Shown: piece after piece, positions 23,492 through 32,182 of the stretch
How positions within the stretch are numbered: position 1 is the first letter of the stretch
Layout: every line of letters starts with the position of its first letter
Source: Micromonospora sediminicola
GTDB taxonomy: Bacteria; Actinomycetota; Actinomycetes; Mycobacteriales; Micromonosporaceae
Assembly (NCBI RefSeq): GCF_900089585.1
Contig: NZ_FLRH01000003.1
Span: 2,370,501 to 2,434,500 of the forward strand
DNA: 64,000 nucleotides
Reading direction: 5' to 3'
Translations under genes and position numbers: made by a program
Notes under the pieces: generated by a model
Databases searched by the model: none
Told to the model about the DNA's origin: nothing
Seen by the model: only the letters and a program-made list of their open reading frames with translations

Positions 23492-23533
23492 CGATATACC
23501 GCTGGGTCATATTTATGACTCAGCGGTATATCG
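23492..23533. repeat. GATATACCGCTG palindrome, copy 1
   Basis: Arms 23492-23509 (CGATATACCGCTGGGTCA) and 23516-23533 are complementary over 18 bases with one G.T wobble, around a six-base TATTTA loop. It is markedly AT-rich for this genome. It lies 150 bases after the permease stop. A near-identical copy sits at 54821. Confidence 0.9.
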
Positions 23534-23730
23534 GCCCTTTCCATCGTCGGTCGTGGACGGCGGCTACCGGGAGTGACGGACCGCCAGCCGGCAGCCCGGC
23601 CCGTGGCCGGGGCGGGACCGCGGAGGGGACGCGTTCACCGTCACCGGCCAGCGGCCGGCGGGAGTCAGCGGTCGGCGGTCTCCGCCTCCGGCGAGCGGCC
23701 GGGGCGCGCCGGCCTTGTCGGGGCAGCGAC

Positions 23731-23759
23731 TTGTCGGGCGTGCGGGGATGCCCTAGCCT
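23731..23759 (+). promoter_or_regulatory. Candidate promoter of the rhamnogalacturonan lyase
   Basis: TTGTCG (23731-23736) and TAGCCT (23754-23759) are spaced by exactly 17 bases, the arrangement of a housekeeping-sigma promoter. The predicted transcript would have a leader of about 120 bases before GTG 23888. The rest of the 548-base gap (23340-23887) shows the palindrome at 23492 and otherwise GC-rich sequence with no gene I can support. Confidence 0.55.
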
Positions 23760-23887
23760 GACGGAACGCGGAGCCTAGTTACCGACGTCGATGTCCGGCG
23801 TCGGCCGTCGCGTCAGCGCGCGTATCCTCTCGCCGGCCCGGGCAGGCCGGCGCCCTCGCGTGCCTGACCTCCGCGAAAGGCATCCCC

Positions 23888-26155
23888 GTGCATCCCACCA
23901 CCCCACGCCGTCGGCTCGCGCTGCTCGCCGCGGCCTCGGCGCTCACCCTGACGGCCGGCGCGCTCACCACGGTGACCGCCGCCGCGGCGGCCGTTGCCTG
24001 CCGGGTCGACTACCGGATCACCAACCAGTGGAGCGGCGGCTTCGGCGCCGACGTCACCGTGACCAACCTCGGCGACCCGGTGAACGGCTGGACGCTCGCC
24101 TGGAGCTTCGCCGCCGGCCAGCAGGTCGTCCAGGCCTGGAACGCCACGGTCAGCCAGTCCGGCACCCAGGTCACCGCCCGCGACGCCGGCTACAACGCGG
24201 CGATCGGCACCGGCGGCACCGCCAGTTTCGGCTTCAACGGCTCGTGGAACAACGCCGCCAACCCCGCGCCGACCGCCTTCACGCTCAACGGCACCACCTG
24301 TACCGGCGCTACCCCGACCACGCCTCCGCCCACCACACCACCCCCCACCACGGCGCCGCCGACCACGCCACCCCCCACGACGCCTCCACCGACCACGCCA
24401 CCGGCCGGCGCCAAGCAGATGGAGAAGCTCGACCGAGGGCTGGTCAGCGTCCGCTCCGGAAGCGGGAACCTGGTCTCCTGGCGGCTGCTCGGCACCGAGA
24501 CCACTGGCGTGTCGTTCAACCTCTACCGGGGCGGCACGAAGGTCAACGGCAGCCCGATCACCGGGGCCACCACCTACCTGGACGCCGGCGCGGCTGCCGG
24601 CTCCGCGTACATCGTGCGGGCCGTGGTGGACGGCGCCGAGCAGGCGGCCTCCGCCCCGGCGCTGCAGTTCGCCAACGGCTATCTCGACGTGCCGATCCAG
24701 CCGCCGCCCGGCGGCACGACGCCCAGCGGCGAGGCGTACACCTACTCCGCCAACGACGCGAGCGTGGGCGACCTGGACGGCGACGGCCGCTACGAGTTCG
24801 TGCTCAAGTGGGACCCGTCGAACGCCAAGGACAACTCGCAGTCCGGCTACACCGGCACCGTCCACGTCGACGCGTACACCCTCACCGGCGCCCGGCTGTG
24901 GCGCGTGGACCTGGGCCGCAACATCCGCGCCGGCGCCCACTACACCCAGTTCCAGGTCTACGACTACGACGGCGACGGGGACGCCGAGGTGGCCATGAAG
25001 ACCGCCGACGGCACCCGCTCCGGCACCGGCCAGGTGATCGGGAACGCCTCCGCCGACCACCGCAACTCCAGCGGCTACGTGCTCGCCGGCCCCGAGTACC
25101 TGACCATGTTCGACGGCCGCACCGGCGCCGCCCTGTCCACTGTCGACTACGACCCGCCGCGCGGCACCGTCTCGTCCTGGGGTGACTCCTACGGCAACCG
25201 GGTGGACCGGTTCCTCGCCGCCACCGCCTACCTGGACGGGCAGCGCCCCTCGCTGGTCATGGCGCGCGGCTACTACACCCGGGCGGTGATCGCCGCCTGG
25301 GACTTCCGCGACGGCACGCTGCGCAGGCGGTGGACGTTCGACTCCAACGCGTCCGGCAACGGCGCCGCCGCCGGTCAGGGCAACCACAACCTGTCCGTCG
25401 CCGACGTGGACGGCGACGGCCGCCAGGAGATCGTGTACGGCGCGGCCACGATCGACGACAACGGCCGGCTCCTCTACTCCACCGGCAACGGTCACGGCGA
25501 CGCGCTGCACGTCGGCGACCTCGACCCGGCCCGCGCCGGCCTGGAGGTGTTCAAGGTCGACGAGGACGCCAGCAAGCCCAGCTCGTGGATGGCCGACGCG
25601 CGTACCGGGCAGATCCTCTGGCAGACCGCGCCCAACGGCGACAACGGCCGGGGTGTCTCGGACGACGTCTGGGCCGGCAGCCCCGGCGCGGAGTCCTGGT
25701 CGTCGGCGGTCGACGGCCTGCTCAACACCCGGGGCCAGAACGTCGGCCGCAAGCCGTCCTCGGCGAACTTCCTGATCTGGTGGGACGGCGATCCGGTCCG
25801 CGAGCTGCTCGACGGCACCAAGGTCGACAAATACGGCACCGGCGGCGAGACCCGCCTGCTCACCGGCGGCAACGTCGCGTCCAACAACGGCACCAAGTCC
25901 ACCCCGGCACTCTCCGGTGACATCCTCGGCGACTGGCGCGAGGAGGTGGTCTGGCGCACCGCCGACAGCACCGCGCTGCGGATCTACAGCACACCGGTCA
26001 CCACCGGCCTGCGGCTGCCCACCCTGATGCACGACCCGCAGTATCGGGTGGCCGTGGCCTGGCAGAACACCGCCTACAACCAACCGCCGCACCCGGGATT
26101 CCACCTCGGCGACGGCATGAGCACGCCGGCCGCGCCGAACATCTACCTGCGCTGA
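23888..26155 (+). CDS. Secreted rhamnogalacturonan lyase (PL11) with N-terminal CBM2
   Basis: A 755-residue exported pectin-degrading enzyme. Residues 1-35 are a signal peptide. A cellulose-binding CBM2 (about 36-138) begins with [19 protein letters not shown] and has the flanking Cys pair. A Thr-Pro linker (about 140-172) follows. The catalytic part starts at [13 protein letters not shown] and contains the PL11 beta-propeller calcium motifs [18 protein letters not shown] and DVDGDGRQE, plus [12 protein letters not shown] and [13 protein letters not shown]11 enzymes cut the rhamnose-galacturonate backbone of rhamnogalacturonan I by beta-elimination; the CBM2 should hold the enzyme on plant cell walls. 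GTG 23888 has GAAAGG 8 bases upstream. Downstream hairpins end the transcript. Confidence 0.93.
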   Translation: MHPTTPRRRLALLAAASALTLTAGALTTVTAAAAAVACRVDYRITNQWSGGFGADVTVTNLGDPVNGWTLAWSFAAGQQVVQAWNATVSQSGTQVTARDAGYNAAIGTGGTASFGFNGSWNNAANPAPTAFTLNGTTCTGATPTTPPPTTPPPTTAPPTTPPPTTPPPTTPPAGAKQMEKLDRGLVSVRSGSGNLVSWRLLGTETTGVSFNLYRGGTKVNGSPITGATTYLDAGAAAGSAYIVRAVVDGAEQAASAPALQFANGYLDVPIQPPPGGTTPSGEAYTYSANDASVGDLDGDGRYEFVLKWDPSNAKDNSQSGYTGTVHVDAYTLTGARLWRVDLGRNIRAGAHYTQFQVYDYDGDGDAEVAMKTADGTRSGTGQVIGNASADHRNSSGYVLAGPEYLTMFDGRTGAALSTVDYDPPRGTVSSWGDSYGNRVDRFLAATAYLDGQRPSLVMARGYYTRAVIAAWDFRDGTLRRRWTFDSNASGNGAAAGQGNHNLSVADVDGDGRQEIVYGAATIDDNGRLLYSTGNGHGDALHVGDLDPARAGLEVFKVDEDASKPSSWMADARTGQILWQTAPNGDNGRGVSDDVWAGSPGAESWSSAVDGLLNTRGQNVGRKPSSANFLIWWDGDPVRELLDGTKVDKYGTGGETRLLTGGNVASNNGTKSTPALSGDILGDWREEVVWRTADSTALRIYSTPVTTGLRLPTLMHDPQYRVAVAWQNTAYNQPPHPGFHLGDGMSTPAAPNIYLR

Positions 26156-26166
26156 CGGAAAAGCAG

Positions 26167-26213
26167 GCACCGGGCCGCCGGCCGCGGAATCCGCTCGGCC
26201 GGCGACCCGGTGC
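26167..26213 (+). terminator. Long GC hairpin after the lyase gene
   Basis: GCACCGGG-CC-GCCGGCCG pairs with CGGCCGGC-GA-CCCGGTGC around an 11-base loop, starting 12 bases after the lyase stop. Confidence 0.75.
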
Positions 26214-26224
26214 ACCACACCGCA

Positions 26225-26254
26225 GCATTCCCGACCCGTCCCGACCGGGAATGC
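26225..26254. terminator. Second hairpin in the convergent gap
   Basis: GCATTCCCG and CGGGAATGC form a perfect 9-bp stem around a 12-base loop. It lies between the lyase and the convergent LLM oxidoreductase and could act for either strand. Confidence 0.5.
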
Positions 26255-26325
26255 CGTACCACCACCGGGGACAAAGCTATGCGTCCCACGCGACGCTGCG
26301 GTGACGTCGCTATGAAGAGCGTGTT

Positions 26326-27336
26326 TCAGCCCTCCCGGCGCAGGCCACCCGCCACCTTGTCGGCGATCAACTCGAACGAGCGGACCCGGTCCGCCACGTC
26401 GTAGACCATCGCGGTCAGCATCAACTCGTCCGCGCCGGTGCGCTGCAGCAACTCGCCAAGCTGCCGGGCCACCGTCTCCGGTGAGCCGGTCGCCTGGCCG
26501 TCGCGGCGCTGGGCCACGAACTCCCGCTCGAACTCCGAGTACGGGTAGGCCGCCGCCTCCTCCGGCGTGACCAGCGGCTCCGGCCGCCCGGAGCGCAGCT
26601 TCAGGAACGACAGGCCGGCCGGCCCGGCCAGCCACTCCGCCCGCTCGTCGGTCTCCGCGCAGACCGCGTTGACCGCCACCATCGCGTACGGCCGGTCCAG
26701 CCACTGCGACGGCCGGAAGTGCTGCCGGTAGAGCTGCAACGCCGGAACCGTGTTCTGCGCGCTGAAGTGGTGCGCGAACGAGAACGGCAACCCGAGCAGG
26801 CCGGCGAGCTGGGCGCTGAACCCGCTGGACCCCAGCAGCCACACCTGCGGCGACTGCCCCCGACCCGGCGTCGCCGTGATCGGCCCCGGCTCGGCGCCGG
26901 AGAAGTAGTTCATCAGGTCGGCCAGCTCGCGCGGGAAGTGCTCCGCGGACAGGCCCTCCATGGTGCGGCGCAGCGCCAGCGCGGTCACCTGGTCGGTGCC
27001 GGGCGCCCGACCGATGCCCAGGTCGATCCGGCCCGGGTGCAGCGCCTCCAGGGTGCCGAACTGCTCGGCCACCACCAGCGGCGCGTGGTTGGGCAGCATC
27101 ACCCCGCCCGAGCCCAGCCGGATCGTGCTGGTGTTCGCGGCCAGGTGCGCGAGCAGCACCGCCGGCGCGGAACTCGCGATCGCCGGCATGTTGTGGTGCT
27201 CGGCCACCCAGAACCGGCGGTAGCCCAGCTCCTCGGTGCGGCGGGCCAGCTCGGTGGTGTGCCGCAGCGCCTCACCGGCGCTGCCGGTCGCGGCCACCGG
27301 GGCAAGGTCAAGGACAGACATCGGTACGTCGATCAC
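26326..27336 (-). CDS. LLM-class flavin-dependent oxidoreductase (luciferase-like)
   Basis: A 336-residue TIM-barrel protein of the bacterial luciferase-like group using FMN or F420. Typical segments are [59 protein letters not shown] and [20 protein letters not shown]. The overall pattern matches the MsnO8-like subgroup common in actinomycetes. I choose GTG 27336 ([11 protein letters not shown]), as family members begin around IDVPLSVLDLAP; a TTG at 27348 is possible but less likely. It reads away from the Lrp gene cluster at 47 bases, same direction. The substrate is unknown. Confidence 0.87.
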   Translation of the reverse strand: MIDVPMSVLDLAPVAATGSAGEALRHTTELARRTEELGYRRFWVAEHHNMPAIASSAPAVLLAHLAANTSTIRLGSGGVMLPNHAPLVVAEQFGTLEALHPGRIDLGIGRAPGTDQVTALALRRTMEGLSAEHFPRELADLMNYFSGAEPGPITATPGRGQSPQVWLLGSSGFSAQLAGLLGLPFSFAHHFSAQNTVPALQLYRQHFRPSQWLDRPYAMVAVNAVCAETDERAEWLAGPAGLSFLKLRSGRPEPLVTPEEAAAYPYSEFEREFVAQRRDGQATGSPETVARQLGELLQRTGADELMLTAMVYDVADRVRSFELIADKVAGGLRREG

Positions 27337-27382
27337 GGCTGGGTGCAACCCGCCGAGTGCCGGAATTGTTCCCTCGGGTGCG

Positions 27383-27862
27383 CTACCCCATACCCCGGGC
27401 CTGCTCGAAGATCAGACTGGTCTGGGTGTGCTGCACCACCGGATCCACCGCCAGGTGGTCGAGCACGAAATCGCGCAGCGCGTCACCCGAGGCCGCCCGC
27501 ACGTGCAGCACATAGTCCTCCGCGCCGGCGACGTGGAACACCGACACCACCCCCGGCAGCCGCACCGACCGGGCCCGGAACGCGTCCACCGCGGCCCGCT
27601 CGTGCGCCGTCAGCCGCACCGACACCAGCGCCTGCAACGGCAGGCCCACCGCCGCCGGGTCCACCTCGGCGTGGAACCCGCGGATCGCCCTGCACTCGCG
27701 CAACGCCCGGGTCCGCGTCAGGCACGTCGAGGGCGCCACCCCCACCCGCTCCGCGAGCGCGTTGTTGGGCAGCCGCCCGTCGGTCGCCAGTTCGGTGAGG
27801 ATCGCGCGGTCGACGTCGTCCAGGCCGGCGAACGGCCGTACATCATTCGGTGCGGCAGGCAT
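27383..27862 (-). CDS. Lrp/AsnC-family regulator
   Basis: A 159-residue regulator with an N-terminal helix-turn-helix, [20 protein letters not shown] and then [18 protein letters not shown], and a C-terminal RAM ligand domain (about 75-150) with [23 protein letters not shown] 27862 follows AAGGA; GTG 27877 adds five residues. It is divergent from a Cys/Met-metabolism PLP enzyme, so it likely senses an amino acid and controls that enzyme, as Lrp proteins often do for a neighbouring gene. Confidence 0.9.
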   Translation of the reverse strand: MPAAPNDVRPFAGLDDVDRAILTELATDGRLPNNALAERVGVAPSTCLTRTRALRECRAIRGFHAEVDPAAVGLPLQALVSVRLTAHERAAVDAFRARSVRLPGVVSVFHVAGAEDYVLHVRAASGDALRDFVLDHLAVDPVVQHTQTSLIFEQARGMG

Positions 27863-27896
27863 GTGACCATCCTTCACCGAACGCGCACTCCGCGAA

Positions 27897-27932
27897 AGCG
27901 CAATTGACAGAATCTTCTTCGCTGCTATTGCC
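27897..27932 (+). promoter_or_regulatory. Promoter and candidate Lrp site of the PLP-enzyme gene
   Basis: TTGACA (27904-27909) is a perfect -35 box; TATTGC at 27926-27931 is the best -10 at 16 bases. The same stretch is bounded by GCAAT and ATTGC with CAG and CTG inside, an imperfect dyad about 33 bases long, as expected for an Lrp-type operator overlapping the promoter. Confidence 0.5.
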
Positions 27933-27963
27933 TCTGACCGGCGTGATGTTCGACGCTTCCGCC

Positions 27964-29121
27964 ATGACTTCCGTGGACACCGCAGCCGTGCACGCCGGAC
28001 GCGACGACCTCGCCGGGCTCGGCGTCCACGTCCCGCCCATCGACCTCTCCACCACCAACCCGCTGCCCTCCGTCGCCGGCGGCGGCGACGACTACGAGAC
28101 GCTCGCCACCGGCGGCACCCTCCCGGCCGGCGGCAGCGCCGTCTACCAGCGGCTCTGGAACCCCACGGTGGCCCGCTTCGAGACCGCGCTCGCCCAGCTC
28201 GAGGGCACCGCCGAGGCGGTCGCGTTCGCCAGCGGCATGGCCGCGCTCACCGCCACCCTGCTGGCCGCCACCCGCGACGGGAAACGCCACGTCGTCGCCG
28301 TCCGCCCCCTCTACGGCGGCACCGACCACGTCCTCGCCACCGGCCTGCTCGGCACCGAGGTCACCTGGGCCCGCGCGGGCGAGGTCGCCGCCGCGATCCG
28401 CCCCGACACCGCAGTGGTCGTCGTCGAGACCCCCGCCAACCCCACCCTCGACCTGGTCGACATCGCCGCGCTCGCCACCGCCGCCGGCGACGTCCCGCTG
28501 CTGGTCGACAACACCGTCGCCACCCCGGTGCTCCAGCGACCCGCCCGCCACGGCGCCGCCCTCGTGCTGCACAGCGCCACCAAGAGCATCGGCGGTCACG
28601 GCGACGTCCTCGCCGGCGTCGTCGCCTGCGCGCCCGAGTGGGCCGCCCGGTTGCGCCAGGTCCGCGCCGTCACCGGGGCCGTCCTGCACCCGCTCGGCGC
28701 GTACCTGCTGCACCGCGGCCTGCAGACCCTGCCGCTGCGGGTCCGCGCCCAGCAGGCCGGCGCCGAGAAGCTCGCCGCCTGGCTCGCCGGCCACCCCGCC
28801 GTCGAGCGCGTCCACCACCCGTCGCTGCACGACCCGGCCGGGCTGGTCGGCCGCCAGATGTCCGGCACCGGCAGCCTGCTCGCCTTCGAGGTACGCGGCG
28901 GCGCGCCCGCCGCCGCCGTGGTCGCCGGCGCCTGCGAGCTCATCACCCACGCGGTGTCGCTCGGCGGCGTCGACACGCTGATCCAGCACCCGGCCTCGCT
29001 CACCCACCGGCCGGTCGAGGGCGACGCGAAGCCGTGCGGCGGGCTGCTGCGCGTCTCGGTCGGGCTGGAGGACCCGGAGGACCTGCGGGCCGACCTGGCG
29101 CGGGCGCTCGCCCTTATCTGA
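27964..29121 (+). CDS. PLP-dependent Cys/Met metabolism enzyme (cystathionine gamma-synthase/lyase or methionine gamma-lyase type)
   Basis: A 385-residue fold-type I PLP enzyme. HAGRDDLAGLGVHVPPIDLS, the substrate segment YQRLWNPTVARFE, the PLP-phosphate segment ASGMAALTATLLA, VVETPANPTLDLVDI, and the Schiff-base Lys in LHSATKSIGGHGDVLAG are all present. Family members act on cystathionine, homoserine esters or methionine; the exact reaction cannot be told from these motifs. I choose ATG 27964, where homologues usually begin; ATG 27946 adds six residues. Neither has a clear ribosome-binding sequence and the promoter lies only about 30 bases upstream. It is divergent from the Lrp gene, which probably regulates it. 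Confidence 0.88.
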   Translation: MTSVDTAAVHAGRDDLAGLGVHVPPIDLSTTNPLPSVAGGGDDYETLATGGTLPAGGSAVYQRLWNPTVARFETALAQLEGTAEAVAFASGMAALTATLLAATRDGKRHVVAVRPLYGGTDHVLATGLLGTEVTWARAGEVAAAIRPDTAVVVVETPANPTLDLVDIAALATAAGDVPLLVDNTVATPVLQRPARHGAALVLHSATKSIGGHGDVLAGVVACAPEWAARLRQVRAVTGAVLHPLGAYLLHRGLQTLPLRVRAQQAGAEKLAAWLAGHPAVERVHHPSLHDPAGLVGRQMSGTGSLLAFEVRGGAPAAAVVAGACELITHAVSLGGVDTLIQHPASLTHRPVEGDAKPCGGLLRVSVGLEDPEDLRADLARALALI

Positions 29122-29125
29122 AGTG

Positions 29126-29140
29126 CGGCCGTTGCCGGCC
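29126..29140. terminator. Small hairpin between convergent genes
   Basis: GGCCG and CGGCC form a short stem with a TTGC loop in the 27-base gap between the PLP enzyme and the LAGLIDADG-like gene. It is weak and has no T-tract. Confidence 0.3.
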
Positions 29141-29148
29141 ACATCCGG

Positions 29149-29898
29149 TCAGGACTTCGGGCCGACGTGCCGGTCCAGTGCGGCGACGGCTTCCCTCCGG
29201 GCCACCGACAGCGACCACGGCAGGTTCATCCGCCACGCGATGCCGAGCAGGTCGAGGGACCACTGACACAGCGCCATGATGTCGGTGGAGCGGTTGGAGA
29301 ACATGTAGCGGGGATAGACGTACTCCTTCCCGCGAACGACGACCCGGTTGGCGAAGCGGCAGCCGTCGGAGTGGAACAGGCCCCGCAGGAAGTCGCCCGG
29401 TTGGGCCTCGACGATGGCGCGCTGCCAGTCAGCCAGGACGATCGGTCGCTCGTGTTTCTTGCCCGGCCCGTGCTGCGGAAACAGGCAAGGCCAGTGGGTG
29501 GCGGTGCTCTGCACGGCGACGCAGCCCCGCTTCTGGATGCGCTGCACCTTGTTGGCCAACACCGCCCGCATCGCGGCGTCGCACTTGTCGATCAGGTTCG
29601 GCCAGGCGTCGGCACAGTAGACGCGGAGCACCGGCGTTCGGTCGGTGGTCACCAGGTGCCCGTCACCGAGATAGAGCCCGAGCAGATAGGCGTAGGCGGC
29701 CGGATCAGGCGGCCCGTCCTGGTCGGGGTGGCAGCGGAAGCAGCGGACCGCGCTGCCGAAGACTGCCGGCTGCGGCCGGTCGACGCACCAGTGCCAGACT
29801 GTGGTGTAGGGCAGGGAAAGGCTGCGGGCCACCGAATGGATGTTGTGACCCCGGGCGCGAAGGGCGCGGGCTCGTGCCCGCATTTCGGGAGGATGCAC
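29149..29898 (-). CDS. HTH plus LAGLIDADG-like endonuclease, free-standing
   Basis: A 249-residue protein. The N-terminus (about 5-45) is a resolvase/homeodomain-like helix-turn-helix, RARGHNIHSVARSLSLPYTT. Two Cys (CFRC) follow, and then two LAGLIDADG-type helices: AYLLGLYLGDGHL near 70-85 and FLRGLFHSDGCR near 170-180, each ending in the Asp-Gly that in homing endonucleases carries the catalytic acid. I use GTG 29898 with GAGGA upstream; the frame stays open further but runs into the tRNA. It starts 34 bases after the 3' end of tRNA-Leu(CAA). No intron or intein host is visible. It could be a mobile endonuclease fixed beside the tRNA or a domesticated DNA-binding regulator. Confidence 0.75.
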   Translation of the reverse strand: MHPPEMRARARALRARGHNIHSVARSLSLPYTTVWHWCVDRPQPAVFGSAVRCFRCHPDQDGPPDPAAYAYLLGLYLGDGHLVTTDRTPVLRVYCADAWPNLIDKCDAAMRAVLANKVQRIQKRGCVAVQSTATHWPCLFPQHGPGKKHERPIVLADWQRAIVEAQPGDFLRGLFHSDGCRFANRVVVRGKEYVYPRYMFSNRSTDIMALCQWSLDLLGIAWRMNLPWSLSVARREAVAALDRHVGPKS

Positions 29899-29931
29899 AG
29901 CAACATCCTCGAACACGTGTATGACAAGAAG

Positions 29932-30014
29932 TGCCGGGAGCGGGATTCGAACCCGCAAGCCCTTTCGGGCAGAAGTGTTTGAGACTTCCGTGTATGCCGT
30001 TCCACCATCCCGGC
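29932..30014 (-). tRNA. tRNA-Leu (anticodon CAA)
   Basis: An 83-base class II tRNA. The acceptor arms GCCGGGA and TCCCGGC pair perfectly and are followed by discriminator A. The anticodon arm GAAGT-CTCAAAC-ACTTC gives anticodon CAA, reading UUG. The long variable arm TGCCCGAAAGGGCTT is typical of leucine tRNAs, and the T-arm has GGTTCGAATCC. CCA is not encoded. Confidence 0.95.
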
Positions 30015-30025
30015 GGGGTGCGGTA

Positions 30026-30043
30026 ACTGTACCCGACTAGGCT
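30026..30043. promoter_or_regulatory. Back-to-back -10 boxes for tRNA-Leu and pdtaR
   Basis: On the minus strand TACAGT (30031-30026) lies 11 bases before the tRNA 5' end. On the plus strand TAGGCT (30038-30043) is the best -10 for the response regulator, giving a leader of about 45 bases. Neither has a clear -35. Confidence 0.4.
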
Positions 30044-30095
30044 CATGCGGGAGCATGGGTGGTGACCGTGCCGGGATCGATGGTGGGAGTGGCTC

Positions 30096-30716
30096 GTGGG
30101 CGAGATGCAGACGGATGCCGAGCGCAAGCGCGTTCTGATCGCTGAGGACGAGGCGCTCATCCGGCTGGACCTGGCCGAGATGCTGGTCGAGGAGGGCTAC
30201 GAGGTCGTCGGCGAGGCCGGTGACGGCGAGACCGCCGTCAAGCTCGCCGAGGAGCTGAAGCCGGATCTGGTCATCCTCGACATCAAGATGCCGATCATGG
30301 ACGGGCTGGCCGCCGCCGAGCGGATCGCCGGCGCGCGCATCGCCCCCGTGATCATCCTGACCGCGTTCAGCCAGCGGGACCTGGTCGAGCGGGCCCGGGC
30401 GGCCGGCGCGATGGCCTACCTGGTCAAGCCGTTCCAGAAGAGCGACCTGGTGCCGGCGGTGGAGATCGCGCTGTCCCGCTACTCGGAGATCGCCGCGCTG
30501 GAGGCGGAGGTCGCCGGTCTGACCGACCGGCTGGAGATCCGCAAGACCGTCGAGCGGGCCAAGGGCGCGCTGATGACGACGTACGGGATGACCGAGCCGC
30601 AGGCGTTCAAGTGGATCCAGCGCACCGCGATGGACCACCGGATGACCATGAAGGAGGTCGCCGAGCGGATCCTCGCCGAGACCGCCGGCGGCGAGGTGGC
30701 GCAGCCCGCCTCCTGA
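30096..30716 (+). CDS. pdtaR: ANTAR-domain response regulator, PdtaR-type
   Basis: A 206-residue two-component regulator that acts on RNA. The receiver domain (about 11-125) has acidic residues in IAEDEALIRL, the phosphoacceptor Asp62 in LVILDIKMP, the switch Thr in ILTAFSQRD and Lys in YLVKPFQ. The ANTAR domain (about 135-195) has TVERAKGALMTTYGMTEPQAF and KWIQRTAMDHRMTMKEVA. Length and sequence match mycobacterial PdtaR (Rv1626), an antiterminator that responds to the PdtaS kinase. No kinase gene is adjacent, which is also the case in mycobacteria. GTG 30096 follows GGGAG; ATG 30105 is possible. Confidence 0.92.
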   Translation: MGEMQTDAERKRVLIAEDEALIRLDLAEMLVEEGYEVVGEAGDGETAVKLAEELKPDLVILDIKMPIMDGLAAAERIAGARIAPVIILTAFSQRDLVERARAAGAMAYLVKPFQKSDLVPAVEIALSRYSEIAALEAEVAGLTDRLEIRKTVERAKGALMTTYGMTEPQAFKWIQRTAMDHRMTMKEVAERILAETAGGEVAQPAS

Positions 30717-30728
30717 CCCGCCAGCGGG

Positions 30729-30757
30729 TTACCGGGGTCGGCGGCGGTCGATACGAT
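30729..30757 (+). promoter_or_regulatory. Promoter of the propeller lipoprotein, leaderless type
   Basis: TTACCG (30729-30734) and TACGAT (30752-30757) are spaced by 17 bases, and the -10 ends 7 bases before ATG 30765. No ribosome-binding sequence is present, so the transcript should begin at the start codon. Confidence 0.6.
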
Positions 30758-30764
30758 CGCCGGC

Positions 30765-31922
30765 ATGCGACGACCGGCGGCGATGCTCGGCCTGCTCGTG
30801 GCCCTGCTGGCCGCGTGTCACGCCGCCGATCGGCCCGCGCCGGAGCCGCTGCGCCCGGCCTGGAAGCAGGTCGACCTGCCGCTGCCGGCCGGCCTCTCCG
30901 GTCGGGAGGTGCTGCGTGACGCCGCGGCCTGCGCGGGGCGGTGGTTCGTCGTCGGGGCGGTGCGGGACCCGGACGGGACGCCGCATCCGGCCGCCTGGTC
31001 GAGTGTGGACGGCGCTGCCTGGACGCCGCTGCGTCCGGTGCCGCGTAGCGCGTACGGGGCGGAGAACGTGCTGACCGCGGTGGGCTGCCGGGACGGCCGG
31101 CCGGTGGCGGTGGGTGGTCGCAGCGGCGGGGTGCACGGCAATCCCCGGATCAGCACCTGGCGCCAGGACCGGGACGGCGCGCTGGTGGAGGTGCCGGCGG
31201 AGTTCGAGCTGTTCGGCGGCCCGGACGCGGTGAACGTGGGTCGGGTCGCGGGCGGGCCGGGCGGTTGGTTGATCTCCGGGAACCGGGCCACCGGCGCGGC
31301 GGCCTGGGTGTCGCCGGACGCCTCGGAGTTCCGGCTGGTCAGCGGCGTGCCAGGGCTGGTCGCCGACGGTTCGGGCCGGCCCTGGGTGACCGACGGCGCG
31401 GCGACCGGGTCGGGGTGGCTCATGGTGGGCTCGGTGCGGCCGTCGGGGCGTACCGGATCGGACCCGGCGGTGTGGACCTCGGCGGACGGGTCGTCCTGGC
31501 GGCGGGCGGTGCTCGCCGACGGCGGCGTGGACCAGGACCTGCAACGGGTGGTCCGGCTGGGCGACCGGTCGGTGGCGTTGGGTCGGCGGGGCGACGGCGT
31601 GGGCGCGTGGGTGGGGGAGGGCGACGCCTGGCGGCCGACCGGCGGTCCGGCGGCCGGGGGCGCGGACCGGCCCGCCCGGGTGTGGGGGTTGGCGGCGCGC
31701 GGTGACGGCGTGTTCGCGGTGCTCGCCGGTCCGGCGGCGGGGGCGGGCTGGTTCTCGCCGGACGGTGACCGGTGGTTGCCGGTGGCGCTGCCGGCGGCGG
31801 TCCCGGGGGGCAGTGACCGGTCGGTGGCGGTCGCGGCGGCGGGTGACGACGTCCTGCTGCTGGTGGACGACGGTGGCCGGGCGCGGGTCTGGTCGGCACG
31901 CGGGTCGTGGCGGCCCGCGTGA
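30765..31922 (+). CDS. Lipoprotein with repeated Asp-box-like motifs
   Basis: A 385-residue predicted lipoprotein. The signal peptide ends in a lipobox, LLAAC, so Cys18 should be lipidated and the protein held on the outer face of the membrane. The body has at least four related blocks: AAWSSVDGAAWTPL, AAWVSPDASEFRLV, VWTSADGSSWRRA and GWFSPDGDRWLPV. They resemble Asp-boxes (S-x-D-x-G-x-x-W) found on the hairpins of beta-propellers. No catalytic residues of sialidases or glycosidases are evident. The start is leaderless. Function unknown; a binding or scaffold role is a guess. It reads away from pdtaR, 48 bases downstream of it. Confidence 0.8.
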   Translation: MRRPAAMLGLLVALLAACHAADRPAPEPLRPAWKQVDLPLPAGLSGREVLRDAAACAGRWFVVGAVRDPDGTPHPAAWSSVDGAAWTPLRPVPRSAYGAENVLTAVGCRDGRPVAVGGRSGGVHGNPRISTWRQDRDGALVEVPAEFELFGGPDAVNVGRVAGGPGGWLISGNRATGAAAWVSPDASEFRLVSGVPGLVADGSGRPWVTDGAATGSGWLMVGSVRPSGRTGSDPAVWTSADGSSWRRAVLADGGVDQDLQRVVRLGDRSVALGRRGDGVGAWVGEGDAWRPTGGPAAGGADRPARVWGLAARGDGVFAVLAGPAAGAGWFSPDGDRWLPVALPAAVPGGSDRSVAVAAAGDDVLLLVDDGGRARVWSARGSWRPA

Positions 31923-32182
31923 CGTTCTCACCAGCATGTTTCCGGTCTGTGTCGGATGTCCGATCGTCCCACCCCGTGATCCGGTGTGTTACAGCACAGC
32001 TGTGAATCCGGCCACTCAACGTAACGGTTAGGTCAACCCCGCTTCTCAGGTCTACCTTCGCCCCCCGCTGGTGGGATAACGTCCCGGCCCAGACCGGGAT
32101 CGCGGTCGGTCCGGCCAACCCTCGCAAGGTCCAATTCGCGCTGGGTGGTTTCCGGGCCTTCGGACGGAGGAGGGTACGAGCC

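Noticed and set aside
29899..30014. Integration site (att) at the 3' end of tRNA-Leu
   Set aside because: No repeat of the tRNA 3' end and no integrase are found in the window.
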